This document shows positions 19,109-28,608 of a stretch of DNA of 64,000 bases, in pieces (the first letter of the stretch is position 1; each line of letters begins with the position of its first letter). Source of the stretch: Herbiconiux aconitum (GTDB lineage Bacteria; Actinomycetota; Actinomycetes; Actinomycetales; Microbacteriaceae); NCBI RefSeq assembly GCF_024979235.1, contig NZ_JANLCM010000001.1, forward strand, positions 1,798,001 through 1,862,000, read 5' to 3'. The notes beneath the pieces were generated by a model. The model was given only the letters and a program-made list of their open reading frames with translations, was not told the origin of the DNA and did not search any database. Position numbers and translations under genes: made by a program.

Positions 19109-19468
19109 ATGGCGAACATCAAGAAGGGTGACCTGGTTCAGGTCATCTCCGGCCCCAGCCAGGCCCGCGGCGGAGACCGCGGCAAGCAGGGTCGTGTCAT
19201 CGAGGTGCAGGTCGAGAAGGACCGCGTCGTCGTCGAGGGCGTGAACTTCGTCACGAAGCACGTTCGCGTCGGTCAGACCCAGCGCGGCACGAAGACCGGC
19301 GGCATCGAGACCATGGAGGCGCCGATCCACGTGTCGAACGTCGCTCTGGTCGACCCCGAGACCAAGAAGCCGACCCGCGTCGGCCACCGCAACGAAGAAG
19401 TCACGAAGGACGGCGTCACCAAGACGGTCCGCGTTCGTTACGCGAAGAAGTCAGGTAAGGACCTCTGA
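19109..19468 (+). CDS. rplX: 50S ribosomal protein L24
   Basis: L24 starts 50S assembly. The 119 residues contain the KOW motif ([18 protein letters not shown] and KQGRVIEV) and [11 protein letters not shown]. It is of normal length for actinobacteria. It starts two bases after rplN and its TGA overlaps the rplE ATG. Confidence 0.98.
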   Translation: MANIKKGDLVQVISGPSQARGGDRGKQGRVIEVQVEKDRVVVEGVNFVTKHVRVGQTQRGTKTGGIETMEAPIHVSNVALVDPETKKPTRVGHRNEEVTKDGVTKTVRVRYAKKSGKDL

Positions 19469-20055
19469 TGAGCACCGAGACTGCTGCGCCCGCTGGCAAA
19501 ATCCAGCCGCGCCTCAAGCAGAAGTACAAGAGCGAGATCGTCGATCAGCTCACGAAGGACTTCGGTTTCACGAACGTGCACCAGGTGCCCGGGCTCGTGA
19601 AGATCGTCGTGAACACCGGTGTCGGTGAAGCAGCGCGCGATGGCAAGATCATCGACGGCGCCGTGAAGGACCTCACCGCGATCACCGGCCAGAAGCCGCA
19701 GGTCACGAAGGCCCGCAAGTCGATCGCACAGTTCAAGCTGCGCGAGGGACAGCCCATCGGCGCTCACGTCACGCTTCGTGGCGACCGCGCCTGGGAGTTC
19801 CTGGACCGTCTGCTCTCGCTCGCGCTTCCCCGTATCCGCGACTTCCGTGGTCTCTCGGACCAGCAGTTCGACGGCCGCGGCAACTACACCTTCGGTCTCC
19901 AGGAGCAGTCCGTGTTCCACGAGATCGACCAGGACAAGATCGACCGCGTGCGTGGTTTCGACATCACCGTCGTCACCACCGCGAAGACCGACGACGAGGG
20001 ACGCGCGCTGCTCAAGGCGCTCGGCTTCCCCTTCAAGACGGCCGAAAACTCCTAA
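19468..20055 (+). CDS. rplE: 50S ribosomal protein L5
   Basis: L5 binds 5S rRNA and contacts P-site tRNA. The 195 residues have the family strings [34 protein letters not shown] and QLKYK-like LKQKYKSEI, with [16 protein letters not shown] short polar N-terminal extension is present. In many actinobacteria rpsN (S14) follows directly; here only a 78-base non-coding gap leads to rpsH. Confidence 0.98.
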   Translation: MSTETAAPAGKIQPRLKQKYKSEIVDQLTKDFGFTNVHQVPGLVKIVVNTGVGEAARDGKIIDGAVKDLTAITGQKPQVTKARKSIAQFKLREGQPIGAHVTLRGDRAWEFLDRLLSLALPRIRDFRGLSDQQFDGRGNYTFGLQEQSVFHEIDQDKIDRVRGFDITVVTTAKTDDEGRALLKALGFPFKTAENS

Positions 20056-20133
20056 GCACCACCTCACCCACGACGACCACAGGTCGGCATCCTCGGAAAG
20101 GGTGTCGAAACCAGGCGCGAAAGGCACCACATC

Positions 20134-20532
20134 ATGACAATGACAGATCCGGTCGCAGACATGCTGACCAGACTGCGCAACGCGAACTCGGCGCACCACG
20201 ACACCGTGTCGATGCCGCATTCGAAGCTCAAGTCGCACATCGCCGACATCCTGAAGGCCGAGGGTTACATCTCCGGCTGGGAGGTCTCGGACGCGAAGGT
20301 CGGCCAGACGCTGACGCTGAACCTCAAGTTCGGCCCGAACCGCGAGCGTTCGATCGCGGGCATCAAGCGCGTCTCGAAGCCCGGTCTCCGCGTCTACGCG
20401 AAGTCCACCGAGATCCCGACGGTCCTCGGCGGCCTCGGCGTCGCCATCCTGTCCACCTCCTCGGGTCTGCTGACAGACCGCCAGGCGAGCAAGAAGGGCG
20501 TGGGTGGGGAAGTCCTCGCCTACGTGTGGTAA
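20134..20532 (+). CDS. rpsH: 30S ribosomal protein S8
   Basis: S8 is a central-domain 16S binder and the spc operon autoregulator in E. coli. The 132 residues have [19 protein letters not shown], the RISKPG-like [11 protein letters not shown] and the C-terminal signature [11 protein letters not shown]. It is of normal length. The region just upstream, 20056-20133, is A/C-rich and holds no gene. Confidence 0.98.
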   Translation: MTMTDPVADMLTRLRNANSAHHDTVSMPHSKLKSHIADILKAEGYISGWEVSDAKVGQTLTLNLKFGPNRERSIAGIKRVSKPGLRVYAKSTEIPTVLGGLGVAILSTSSGLLTDRQASKKGVGGEVLAYVW

Positions 20533-20538
20533 TCGACA

Positions 20539-21075
20539 ATGTCACGAATCGGACGTCTTCCCATCGACATCCCTGCCGGCGTCACCGTCTCGATCGACGG
20601 TCAGGCTGTCGCAGTCAAGGGCCCCAAGGGTGAGCTCGCGCTCACCATCAAGGAGCCCATCGCCGCTTCGGTCGAGGAGAACCAGGTTCTGGTCACCCGC
20701 CCGGACGACGAGCGCGAGTCGCGCTCGCTGCACGGCCTCACCCGCACACTCATCGCGAACCAGATCATCGGCGTGACCACCGGCTACTCCAAGAGCCTCG
20801 AGGTCGTCGGAACCGGTTACCGCGTCGCCGCGAAGGGCTCGGGCGTCGAGTTCGCTCTCGGCTATTCGCACCCCATCTCGGTCGAACCGCCTGCGGGCAT
20901 CTCGTTCACCGTCGAGGGCAACAACAAGCTCACGGTCAACGGAATCGACAAGCAGGCCGTCGGTGAGGTTGCCGCCAACATTCGCAAGCTGCGCAAGCCC
21001 GAGCCCTACAAGGGCAAGGGCGTGCGTTACGCCGGCGAGGTCGTTCGCCGCAAGGCCGGAAAGAGTGGTAAGTAA
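20539..21075 (+). CDS. rplF: 50S ribosomal protein L6
   Basis: L6 stabilises the factor-binding region of the 50S subunit. The 178 residues contain [14 protein letters not shown], the signature [19 protein letters not shown] and two related OB-like repeats. Spacing to rpsH is six bases and to rplR two, so it is co-translated within the spc cluster. Confidence 0.98.
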   Translation: MSRIGRLPIDIPAGVTVSIDGQAVAVKGPKGELALTIKEPIAASVEENQVLVTRPDDERESRSLHGLTRTLIANQIIGVTTGYSKSLEVVGTGYRVAAKGSGVEFALGYSHPISVEPPAGISFTVEGNNKLTVNGIDKQAVGEVAANIRKLRKPEPYKGKGVRYAGEVVRRKAGKSGK

Positions 21076-21077
21076 CC

Positions 21078-21449
21078 ATGGCTACTGGAATCAGAGGAAA
21101 GTCGAAGTCCGCTGCCCGCGATCGCCGGCACGCCCGACTTCGCAAGAAGGTCGAGGGCACGCCATTGCGTCCGCGCCTCGTCGTCACGCGTTCAGCCCGT
21201 CACGTCTTCGTGCAGGTCGTCGACGACAGCAAGGGTCACACTCTTGCGTCGGCCTCGACGCTCGAGTCCGACCTGCGCACCTTCGACGGTGACAAGACCG
21301 CGAAGGCCAAGCGAGTCGGCGAACTCGTCGCCGAGCGCGCCAAGCAGGCCGGCGTCGACGCTGTCGTGTTCGACCGCGGTGGAAACCGCTACGCAGGCCG
21401 CGTCGCGGCGATTGCCGATGGAGCACGAGAGGGTGGTTTGAGCCTGTGA
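21078..21449 (+). CDS. rplR: 50S ribosomal protein L18
   Basis: L18 binds 5S rRNA together with L5. The 123 residues include [33 protein letters not shown] and [20 protein letters not shown], all typical. Its TGA overlaps the rpsE GTG by four bases. Confidence 0.98.
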   Translation: MATGIRGKSKSAARDRRHARLRKKVEGTPLRPRLVVTRSARHVFVQVVDDSKGHTLASASTLESDLRTFDGDKTAKAKRVGELVAERAKQAGVDAVVFDRGGNRYAGRVAAIADGAREGGLSL

Positions 21450-22141
21450 GCACCGAAACCAACAAGGAGCAGGACGTGGCAGCAGTTGCCCAGGCGCCCG
21501 TTGAGACGGCTGCGTCGACCGAGTCGACTCAGGCCGAGCCTCGCGAGGCCCGCCGTGGCGGCCGTGAGCGCAACCCGAACCGTGGCGACCGTGGAGGCCG
21601 TGACTCTGACAAGAGCAACTTCCTCGAGCGCGTCGTGACCATCAACCGCGTCTCCAAGGTCGTGAAGGGTGGTCGTCGCTTCAGCTTCACCGCTCTCGTG
21701 GTCGTCGGCGACGGCAACGGACTGGTGGGCGTCGGCTACGGCAAGGCTCGCGAAGTCCCGACCGCGATCTCCAAGGGCGTCGAGGAAGCGAAGAAGAACT
21801 TCTTCCGCGTCCCCCGCGTCGGTAACACGATCCCCCACCCCGTGCAGGGTGAGGCCGCAGCCGGTGTGGTGCTCTTGCGCCCCGCCGCCGCCGGTACCGG
21901 CGTCATCGCCGGTGGCCCGGTGCGTGCGGTACTCGAGTGCGCCGGCATCCACGACATCCTCTCGAAGTCGCTCGGTTCGTCGAACACGATCAACATCGTG
22001 CACGCGACGGTCGAGGCCCTGCAGCAGCTCGAAGAGCCGCGCGCAGTGGCGGCCCGCCGTGGCCTCGACTTCGAAGACGTCGCCCCGGCCCGCCTCGTGC
22101 GTGCTGAGGCCGACGCCCTAGCAGCGAAGGCAGGTGCATGA
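21446..22141 (+). CDS. rpsE: 30S ribosomal protein S5 with N-terminal extension
   Basis: S5 helps decoding fidelity and lines the mRNA entry channel. The core from about residue 55 ([19 protein letters not shown], then [18 protein letters not shown]) is standard. The first 55 residues are a polar, Arg/Gly/Glu-rich extension with [18 protein letters not shown], giving 231 residues compared with about 166 in E. coli. The GTG overlaps the rplR stop (GTGA), which supports the long form. The extension is common to related actinobacteria in milder form. Confidence 0.97.
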   Translation: MSTETNKEQDVAAVAQAPVETAASTESTQAEPREARRGGRERNPNRGDRGGRDSDKSNFLERVVTINRVSKVVKGGRRFSFTALVVVGDGNGLVGVGYGKAREVPTAISKGVEEAKKNFFRVPRVGNTIPHPVQGEAAAGVVLLRPAAAGTGVIAGGPVRAVLECAGIHDILSKSLGSSNTINIVHATVEALQQLEEPRAVAARRGLDFEDVAPARLVRAEADALAAKAGA

Positions 22142-22326
22142 TGGCCGCGCGCCTGAAGATCACCCAGATCAAGTCCAAGATCAGCGAGAAGCAGAACCAG
22201 CGTGACACGCTGCGCAGCCTCGGACTGAAGCGCATCCACGACATCGTGGTGCGCGACGACAACGCCCAGAACCGGGGCTACGTGCGCACCGTCGCACACC
22301 TGGTGAAGGTCGAGGAGATTGACTAA
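22138..22326 (+). CDS. rpmD: 50S ribosomal protein L30
   Basis: L30 is a small peripheral 50S protein. The 61-62 residues begin (M)[13 protein letters not shown] and contain [18 protein letters not shown], the family core. Two adjacent ATGs (22138 and 22141) could start it; the first makes an ATGA overlap with rpsE and the second a one-base overlap, and the sequence alone does not decide. Its TAA overlaps the rplO ATG. Confidence 0.97.
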   Translation: MMAARLKITQIKSKISEKQNQRDTLRSLGLKRIHDIVVRDDNAQNRGYVRTVAHLVKVEEID

Positions 22327-23027
22327 TGGCTGAGAACGAAGCCAAGGAAGCCGCCGAGAAGGCTGCTCCGAAGAAGGCGGCGGCCCCCAAGGCCGCAGCT
22401 GCGCCCAAGAAGGACGCGGCGGAGAAGGCTCCGGCCAAGGCTGCTGCTCCGAAGAAGGCTGCAGCCCCCAAGGCTGCCGCGGCCAAGGCCGCCGACGGCG
22501 AGAGCAAGGCTCCGGCCGCTGCCAAGGCCCCCGCGGCCAAGGCTGCGCCGAAGACGGCTGCCAAGGATGCAGAGGCCACTGGCCCCCGCGAGCACGTGCT
22601 CAAGGTTCACCACCTGCGCCCGGCGCCCGGTGCCAAGAAGGCGCGCACGCGTGTCGGTCGTGGTGAGGGCTCCAAGGGTAAGACTGCGGGCCGTGGCACC
22701 AAGGGCACGAAGGCCCGCTACCAGGTGCGAGTCGGCTTCGAGGGTGGGCAGATGCCGCTGCACATGCGCACCCCGAAGCTGCGCGGGTTCAAGAACCCGT
22801 TCCGCGTCGAGTACCAGGTCGTGAACCTGGAGACGCTCGCCGAGCTCTACCCCTCTGGCGGAGATGTCACCGTGGTCGACCTGGTCGCCAAGGGTGCTGT
22901 CCGCAAGAACGAAAAAGTGAAGGTTCTCGGCAATGGTGACATTGCAGTTAAGCTGAACGTTGCGGTCGACAAGGTCTCCGGCTCTGCTGAGCAGAAGATC
23001 GTCGCCGCGGGTGGTTCCGTCAAGTAG
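22326..23027 (+). CDS. rplO: 50S ribosomal protein L15 with long Ala/Lys/Pro-rich N-terminal extension
   Basis: L15 is a late 50S assembly protein. The conserved part starts at about residue 88 ([20 protein letters not shown]) and continues with [17 protein letters not shown] and [18 protein letters not shown]. In front lies an 85-residue extension of repeated [15 protein letters not shown] units resembling histone H1 tails. The TAATG overlap with rpmD supports the upstream start, and no good Shine-Dalgarno sequence precedes an internal one. The repeats are also visible in the DNA. Total length is 233, against about 145-150 usually. It is the last ribosomal protein gene before secY. Confidence 0.97.
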   Translation: MAENEAKEAAEKAAPKKAAAPKAAAAPKKDAAEKAPAKAAAPKKAAAPKAAAAKAADGESKAPAAAKAPAAKAAPKTAAKDAEATGPREHVLKVHHLRPAPGAKKARTRVGRGEGSKGKTAGRGTKGTKARYQVRVGFEGGQMPLHMRTPKLRGFKNPFRVEYQVVNLETLAELYPSGGDVTVVDLVAKGAVRKNEKVKVLGNGDIAVKLNVAVDKVSGSAEQKIVAAGGSVK

Positions 23028-23163
23028 GTACCCCAAAAACCGGTGGCCTGGTTCGTGCGCGATCGACTTCTGCGTCATGTGAATGATGTAGCCTGTCGAG
23101 GCCATGAACTGGGTCACCGGCTTTCTTGGCATTAAGCCACACACGCAAGCAGGAGGCCCCCTT

Positions 23164-24486
23164 TTGTTCAAAGCCGTCGCGAGGATCTTCCGTACGCCGG
23201 ATCTCCGCCGGAAGATCGGGTTCACGCTCGGCATCGTCGCCCTGTTCCGACTGGGGTCGTTCATCCCCGCTCCCTTCGTGGACTTCGGAAACGTGCAGAC
23301 CTGTCTTGCCGCGAACCAGAACACGTCCGGTTTGTACGAGCTCGTCAACCTCTTCAGTGGTGGCGCCCTCCTGCAACTGTCCATCTTCGCGCTGGGGATC
23401 ATGCCGTACATCACGGCGTCGATCATCGTGCAGTTGCTGCGTGTGGTCATCCCCCACTTCGAGACCCTCTACAAGGAGGGCCAGTCCGGTCAGTCGAAGC
23501 TCACGCAGTACACGCGCTACCTGACCATCGCCCTCGGCATCCTGCAGTCGACGACGCTGATCACCGTGGCCCGGAGCGGGGCCCTGTTCGGCACCTCGAC
23601 GGTCGCGGAGTGCGGCCAGCTGATCACCAACGACGCCTGGTACGCCATCCTGCTGATGGTCATCACGATGACGGCCGGTACCGGCGTCATCATGTGGTTC
23701 GGCGAGATGATCACCGAGCGGGGAATCGGCAACGGCATGTCGCTGCTCATCTTCACCTCGATCGCCGCTCGTTTCCCCGAGTCGCTCTGGCTCATCGCGC
23801 AGACCAAGAGCTTCGAGGTCTTCCTGCTGGTGATCGCGGTCGGACTCGCGGTGATGGCGCTCGTGGTGTTCGTCGAACTCTCGCAGAGACGCATCCCCGT
23901 GCAATACGCCAAACGGGTGGTCGGCAGGCGAACGTATGGCGGCAACAACACTTACATCCCCATCAAGGTCAACATGGCCGGTGTGGTGCCCGTGATCTTC
24001 GCGTCGTCGTTGCTCTATCTGCCGGCGCTGATCGCGCAGTTCAACCAACCGGCGCCCGGTGAGGCGCCAGCAGGCTGGGTGACCTGGATCAACAACTACC
24101 TGGTGCGTGGCGATCATCCGCTCTACATGTTGTTGTACTTCCTGCTCATCGTGGGCTTCACCTACTTCTACGTCGCGATCACCTTCAACCCTGAAGAGGT
24201 CGCCGACAACATGAAGAAGTTCGGCGGGTTCATTCCGGGCATCCGCGCTGGGCGCCCGACGGCCGAGTACCTCGACTACGTGCTGACGCGCATCACCCTT
24301 CCCGGATCGATCTACCTCGGTTTGATCGCACTGCTGCCACTCATAGCCTTGGCGGCGGTCGGGGCGAATCAGAACTTCCCGTTCGGCGGTGCGTCCATCC
24401 TCATCATCGTCGGCGTGGGTCTTGAGACGGTGAAGCAGATCGACTCGCAGTTGCAGCAACGCCACTACGAGGGACTCCTGCGATGA
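23164..24486 (+). CDS. secY: Protein translocase subunit SecY
   Basis: SecY is the ten-helix channel of the Sec translocase in the cytoplasmic membrane. I place the start at the TTG at 23164, seven bases after AGGAGG (23151-23156), giving 440 residues beginning with [20 protein letters not shown], the normal SecY N-terminus; an ATG 60 bases upstream has no ribosome binding site. Landmarks are [20 protein letters not shown] (helix 2), GMSLLIF, and the cytoplasmic loop [20 protein letters not shown] that contacts SecA and the ribosome. Its stop overlaps the adk ATG by four bases. The 136-base gap from rplO may hold a promoter, but none is convincing. Confidence 0.97.
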   Translation: MFKAVARIFRTPDLRRKIGFTLGIVALFRLGSFIPAPFVDFGNVQTCLAANQNTSGLYELVNLFSGGALLQLSIFALGIMPYITASIIVQLLRVVIPHFETLYKEGQSGQSKLTQYTRYLTIALGILQSTTLITVARSGALFGTSTVAECGQLITNDAWYAILLMVITMTAGTGVIMWFGEMITERGIGNGMSLLIFTSIAARFPESLWLIAQTKSFEVFLLVIAVGLAVMALVVFVELSQRRIPVQYAKRVVGRRTYGGNNTYIPIKVNMAGVVPVIFASSLLYLPALIAQFNQPAPGEAPAGWVTWINNYLVRGDHPLYMLLYFLLIVGFTYFYVAITFNPEEVADNMKKFGGFIPGIRAGRPTAEYLDYVLTRITLPGSIYLGLIALLPLIALAAVGANQNFPFGGASILIIVGVGLETVKQIDSQLQQRHYEGLLR

Positions 24487-25088
24487 CGGATGGGCAGAGC
24501 GAGCCGGCAGTGACCAGCTCGCTCCGCCTCCTCCTCATCGGCCCTCCGGGGGCTGGTAAGGGGACGCAGGCTGCGCGCCTGTCGGAGGCCTACGGGATTC
24601 CGGCCATCTCCACCGGCGACATCTTCCGTGAGAACGTGAAGAACGGCACCGAACTCGGTGTCAAAGCCAAGGAGTTCATGGATGCGGGCCAGTACGTTCC
24701 CGATTCCCTCACCAACGACCTGGTGCGGGACCGGCTCAGCCAGCCCGACGTGGTCGACGGCTTCCTCCTCGACGGCTACCCGCGCACCCTGCAGCAGGTC
24801 GGGGAGCTCGACGACATCCTGGGTGTCGACGACTACTCGCTCGATGCCGTGATCGTGCTCACGGCCGAGACCGAGGAAGTCGTGTCGAGGCTGCTGAAGC
24901 GCTCGGCCGAGCAGGGTCGGAGCGATGACACCGAAGAGGTCATCCGGCACCGGCTCGCCGTCTACGCCGAGCAGACCGCTCCGCTCATCGACGTCTATGC
25001 AGGGCGTGGACTGGTCGTGAATGTCGACGGTCTCGGTGAGATCGACGAGGTCACCGGCCGGATCATCGCCGCCCTCGCGAGCCGATGA
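24483..25088 (+). CDS. adk: Adenylate kinase
   Basis: Interconverts ATP + AMP and two ADP. The 201-residue protein has Walker [10 protein letters not shown] at residues 20-28, the AMP site [15 protein letters not shown] and [10 protein letters not shown]. The LID is the short type without the four zinc ligands, as in other actinobacteria. An N-terminal extension of about 12 polar residues precedes the first strand. The ATG overlaps secY by four bases, so it is co-translated in the conserved secY-adk-map order. The stop lies 13 bases before map. Confidence 0.98.
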   Translation: MTDGQSEPAVTSSLRLLLIGPPGAGKGTQAARLSEAYGIPAISTGDIFRENVKNGTELGVKAKEFMDAGQYVPDSLTNDLVRDRLSQPDVVDGFLLDGYPRTLQQVGELDDILGVDDYSLDAVIVLTAETEEVVSRLLKRSAEQGRSDDTEEVIRHRLAVYAEQTAPLIDVYAGRGLVVNVDGLGEIDEVTGRIIAALASR

Positions 25089-25101
25089 TCGGTCGCGCTC
25101 G

Positions 25102-25956
25102 GTGATCGGGCGTAAGGGGCCGGGCATCTACAAGACGCCCGCCGAGCTGCGCCTCATGGTGCGACCCGGGCTCGTCACCGCCGCCTCCCTCGCGGCGGTG
25201 CGCGAGGCCATCCGTCCGGGAATCTCAACGCTCGAGCTCGACGCCATCGCCGATCAGACCATCCGGTCGCTCGGGGGAGTGTCGAATTTCCAGATGGTGC
25301 CCGGATACCTGCACACGGTGTGCGCGTCGGTGAACGACGACATCGTGCACGGGATCCCCGGGTCGCGCATCCTGCAACCGGGTGACATCGTGTCGATCGA
25401 CAGCGGTGCCGACGTCGGCGGCTGGAACGGCGACTCCGCGATGACCGTCGTGCTCGACGACCCGACCCGACCCGAGGAGTTCGCCGCGCGACGACTGCTC
25501 TCCGACGTGACCGAGCAGGCGCTCTGGCACGGGATCGCACGGTTGGCATCCGCGCGCCACCTGAACGAGGTGGGGGAGGCGATCGAGGAGTTCGTCGAAG
25601 AGCACCCGTCGACCCTCGACGGCGCGCGGTACGGAATCCTCACCGACTACATCGGCCACGGCATCGGCCGCAGCATGCACGAGGCGCCGCCGGTGTTCAA
25701 CTACCGGGTGCGCCAGCGCGGCCCGGAGGTCAAGCCCGGCCTGGTCGTGGCGATCGAGCCGATGATCACGGCCGGCACCACCGAGACCTACACGCGCGAA
25801 GACGAGTGGACCGTGGCATCCGCCGACGGCAGCATGTCGTCGCACTGGGAGCACTCGGTCGCCGTGCACAAAGACGGCATCTGGGTTCTCACCGCCGAGG
25901 ACGGCGGGGCGGCGGCGCTCGCGCCCCTCGGGATCACGCCTGTTCCCATTCCCTGA
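25102..25956 (+). CDS. map: Methionine aminopeptidase, type I
   Basis: Removes the initiator Met from nascent proteins using two metal ions. The pita-bread fold residues are visible: His in YLHTVCASVND, metal Asp residues in VSIDSGADVGGWNGDSAMT, His in IGHGIGRSMHE, and Glu in AIEPMI and EHSVAVH. The GTG at 25102 gives 284 residues; the frame is open upstream, but that part belongs to adk. The protein is somewhat longer than E. coli MetAP (264), with a C-terminal Ala/Pro tail. It sits between adk and the PTS genes. Confidence 0.95.
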   Translation: MIGRKGPGIYKTPAELRLMVRPGLVTAASLAAVREAIRPGISTLELDAIADQTIRSLGGVSNFQMVPGYLHTVCASVNDDIVHGIPGSRILQPGDIVSIDSGADVGGWNGDSAMTVVLDDPTRPEEFAARRLLSDVTEQALWHGIARLASARHLNEVGEAIEEFVEEHPSTLDGARYGILTDYIGHGIGRSMHEAPPVFNYRVRQRGPEVKPGLVVAIEPMITAGTTETYTREDEWTVASADGSMSSHWEHSVAVHKDGIWVLTAEDGGAAALAPLGITPVPIP

Positions 25957-26004
25957 TCGCGTGCGAGCCGACTCGGTGGCAGAGTATCGGTGAGGAGGGT
26001 GATG

Positions 26005-27705
26005 ATGGCTGAACCGACGAATGGACCGGCGACGCGCACTCTGCACGGCACCGGCATCGGTCGTGGGATCGCGGTGGGCACCGTGCTCCGGATGCCCGAC
26101 CCGCTGCCCGAGCCCGACGAGACCCCGAGCACCCTGACGCCCGATGCCGAGAAGGACCGGGCGAGGGCCTCCCTCGCCGCCACGGCGGTCGTGATCCGAC
26201 ACCGGGGTGAGCACACGAGCGGATCGGCGAAAGACGTGCTCGAGGCCCAGGCGTACATGGCAGAAGATCCGGCGTTGATCGACGACGTCGCCGTGCGGAT
26301 CGACGGTGGGGCGACCGCCGAACGCGCCGTGTTCGAGGCCTTCGCCGCCTTCCGAGACCTGCTCGTGAGCATGGGCGGCTACATGGGGGAGCGGGCGACC
26401 GACCTCGACGACGTCTCGCAACGGGTGGTTGCCGACCTCCGTGGCGTTCCTGCGCCGGGCGTGCCCGACCCCGATCACCCCTTCGTGCTCGTGGCCCGCG
26501 ACCTCGCCCCGGCCGACACCGCCCTGCTCGACCTCGACAAGGTGCTCGCCCTGGTGACCAGCGACGGCGGACCCACTTCGCACACGGCGATCCTCGCCCG
26601 CGAGAAGTCCATCGTGGCGATCGTGGGGGTGACGGATGCGCTCGGTCTCGCCGACGGAACCGAGGTCGTCGTCGACGCGGGAGCCGGCACCGTCGGAGTC
26701 TCGCCGAGCGACGAGGAACGGGCTGCGGCCCTCTCCCGAGCTGACGATCTGAAAGCGACCCGAAAGGCGGCCACCGGCCCCGGACGACTTGCCGACGGCA
26801 CCCTCATCCCGCTGCTGGCGAACCTCGGTTCGGCCGACGGCGCTGCGGATGCCTTGGCGAGGGGCGCCGAGGGTGTCGGTCTCTTCCGCACCGAGTTCCT
26901 CTTTCTCGATGCCGCCAGCGCCCCCACCGTCGAGGAGCAGAAGGCGCAGTACGTGCGCCTGCTCGAGGCGTTCGCCGGGAAGAAGGTCGTCGTGCGGGCC
27001 CTGGATGCGGGTGCCGACAAACCCCTCAGCTTCCTCAACGACGCGCCGGAGGGCAACCCGGCACTCGGTCTCCGCGGGCTGCGCGCACTCCGGGCGAACG
27101 AACCGATCCTGCGCGATCAGCTCGCCGCTCTCGCCGCAGCCGATGCCGAGACCGACGCCGAGGTCTGGGTGATGGCGCCGATGGTGGCCACCGTCGAGGA
27201 GGCCCGGTATTTCACGGACCTCGCGCACGAGGCCGGGCTGAAGACTGCGGGCGTCATGGTGGAGGTGCCGTCGTCGGCGCTGCTGGCCGACCGCATCCTC
27301 GCCCACGCGGACTTCGCCTCGATCGGCACGAACGATCTCACCCAGTACACCCTCGCGGCCGACCGCCTGCTGGGCTCGGTGGCCTCGTTGCAGGACCCGT
27401 GGCATCCGGCTGTTCTGAAACTCGTCGGGGAGGTGGGCGCCGCGGGTCACGTCTCGGGCAAGCCCGTCGGCATCTGCGGCGAGGCCGCGGCCGACCCGCT
27501 GCTCGCCGTCGTGCTGGTGGGCCTCGGCGCCACCACCCTCTCGATGTCGCCTTCGGCGCTCGCCGACGTGCGCGCCGAACTCCTCCACTTCACACTTGAC
27601 GACGCCCGACGATTCGCCGATCTGGCGCTCTCGACCGACAGCGCCGACGGGGCGCGCGCCGCGGTGACGGCTGCCGCCGCCGCGGCGGAAAGGACATCAG
27701 CATGA
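26005..27705 (+). CDS. ptsI: PTS Enzyme I (phosphoenolpyruvate-protein phosphotransferase)
   Basis: Enzyme I takes phosphate from PEP onto its own His and passes it to HPr, starting the sugar phosphotransferase system. The 566-residue product contains the phospho-His domain motif GGPTSHTAILAR with His193, the PEP-binding barrel with EGVGLFRTEFLFLD and the signature FASIGTNDLTQYTLAADR, and the catalytic Cys in GICGEAAAD. I chose the ATG at 26005 (or 26002) because GAGGAGG at 25992-25998 is the ribosome binding site; the GTG at 25990 would overlap it. The stop overlaps the next gene (ATGA). No HPr gene is in the window. Its position between map and infA is notable. Confidence 0.96.
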   Translation: MAEPTNGPATRTLHGTGIGRGIAVGTVLRMPDPLPEPDETPSTLTPDAEKDRARASLAATAVVIRHRGEHTSGSAKDVLEAQAYMAEDPALIDDVAVRIDGGATAERAVFEAFAAFRDLLVSMGGYMGERATDLDDVSQRVVADLRGVPAPGVPDPDHPFVLVARDLAPADTALLDLDKVLALVTSDGGPTSHTAILAREKSIVAIVGVTDALGLADGTEVVVDAGAGTVGVSPSDEERAAALSRADDLKATRKAATGPGRLADGTLIPLLANLGSADGAADALARGAEGVGLFRTEFLFLDAASAPTVEEQKAQYVRLLEAFAGKKVVVRALDAGADKPLSFLNDAPEGNPALGLRGLRALRANEPILRDQLAALAAADAETDAEVWVMAPMVATVEEARYFTDLAHEAGLKTAGVMVEVPSSALLADRILAHADFASIGTNDLTQYTLAADRLLGSVASLQDPWHPAVLKLVGEVGAAGHVSGKPVGICGEAAADPLLAVVLVGLGATTLSMSPSALADVRAELLHFTLDDARRFADLALSTDSADGARAAVTAAAAAAERTSA

Positions 27706-28133
27706 CAGTTCTCGAGCGGTCGCAGATCCGGCTGAACGGCACGGCACGGCACAAAGACGAAGCGATCGCCGAGGCGGCCGAGATCCTGGTGGCTGCGGAT
27801 GCCGTGCTCCCGGGCTATGTCGACTCCATGCGGTCGCGCGAGGAGGAGATCTCGACCTACATGGGGAACCTCCTCGCCATCCCGCACGGCACCGAGGAGG
27901 GCAAAGACACCGTTCTCGATTCCGCGGTCTCCTTCGTGCGCTACGACCAGCCGCTCGACTGGGGCGGCGAAGAGGTGCGTTTCGTGGTCGGCATCGCCGG
28001 CAAGGACGGCGGCCACCTTGCTCTGCTCGCGAAGATCGCTCTCGTTTTCAGCGACGAGGACGACGTCGCCAGGCTCCTCGACGCAAAGACTCCCGAGGTC
28101 GTTCTCGACATCCTCCGCGACATCAACGGTTAG
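27702..28133 (+). CDS. mtlF: PTS EIIA component, mannitol/fructose type
   Basis: A 143-residue stand-alone EIIA domain that would receive phosphate from HPr and pass it to a mannitol-type EIIBC permease. The active-site region is MGNLLAIPHGTEEGKD with His62, and the C-terminal LLAKIALVFSDEDDVARLLD is typical. The ATG overlaps the Enzyme I stop by four bases, so the two are co-expressed. The matching EIIBC (mtlA) and mannitol-phosphate dehydrogenase are not in the window. A PtsN-like regulatory role is a less likely alternative. Confidence 0.85.
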   Translation: MTVLERSQIRLNGTARHKDEAIAEAAEILVAADAVLPGYVDSMRSREEEISTYMGNLLAIPHGTEEGKDTVLDSAVSFVRYDQPLDWGGEEVRFVVGIAGKDGGHLALLAKIALVFSDEDDVARLLDAKTPEVVLDILRDING

Positions 28134-28195
28134 GTGGCGTCGCCACGGCGCCGGCGGTCGTTGCTTTTCGACACGAATAGGAGTATTGGAGCTCC

Positions 28196-28224
28196 TTGCA
28201 GAGCGCCGATTCTTAGCGTAAGCT
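28196..28224 (+). promoter_or_regulatory. Strong promoter for infA-rpmJ-rpsM-rpsK
   Basis: TTGCAG (28196-28201) and TAAGCT (28219-28224) are 17 bases apart; predicted start near 28231 and a leader of about 90 nt. The 12 bases GATCTTTGGTGT (28226-28237) over the start region recur at the same place behind the rplM promoter. Confidence 0.8.
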
Positions 28225-28319
28225 CGATCTTTGGTGTTTTCGGCCAGTCGTCACCCGACGAATCCTGGGCCGAACCTCCGCACGACCAGCACAAAACTAT
28301 TTCAAGCGACAGTGAGGCT

Positions 28320-28541
28320 ATGGCCAAAAAAGACGGTGTTATCGAGATCGAGGGCGCAGTCGTCGAGGCACTCCCGAACGCCATGTTCCGGGTTGAATTG
28401 ACGAATGGCCACAAGGTTCTTGCCCACATCTCGGGCAAGATGCGCCAGCACTACATCCGCATCCTCCCCGAGGACCGCGTGATCGTCGAGCTGAGCCCGT
28501 ACGACCTCACCCGTGGCCGGATCGTCTACCGCTACAAATAG
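28320..28541 (+). CDS. infA: Translation initiation factor IF-1
   Basis: IF-1 binds the 30S A site during initiation. The 73-residue OB-fold protein runs from [20 protein letters not shown] to RGRIVYRYK, exactly the usual length. The frame is open upstream to 28134, but the family start and length fix the ATG at 28320. It is the first gene after the promoter at 28196 and leads the infA-rpmJ-rpsM-rpsK unit. Confidence 0.98.
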   Translation: MAKKDGVIEIEGAVVEALPNAMFRVELTNGHKVLAHISGKMRQHYIRILPEDRVIVELSPYDLTRGRIVYRYK

Positions 28542-28608
28542 TTCGCTGCTGGAAAGTAACGGCCCCGCCGCTTAGGTGGGGTACGAGGACAGCGAAGAGA
28601 GAAATCAC

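Noticed and set aside
22340..22580. Tandem repeats in the 5' part of rplO as a possible CRISPR or minisatellite
   Set aside because: Repeats are imperfect, in frame and explained by the Ala/Lys/Pro-rich coding sequence; no spacer structure.
25225..27588. Minus-strand open frame of 787 codons
   Set aside because: Antisense shadow of map and ptsI, whose motifs are intact on the plus strand.
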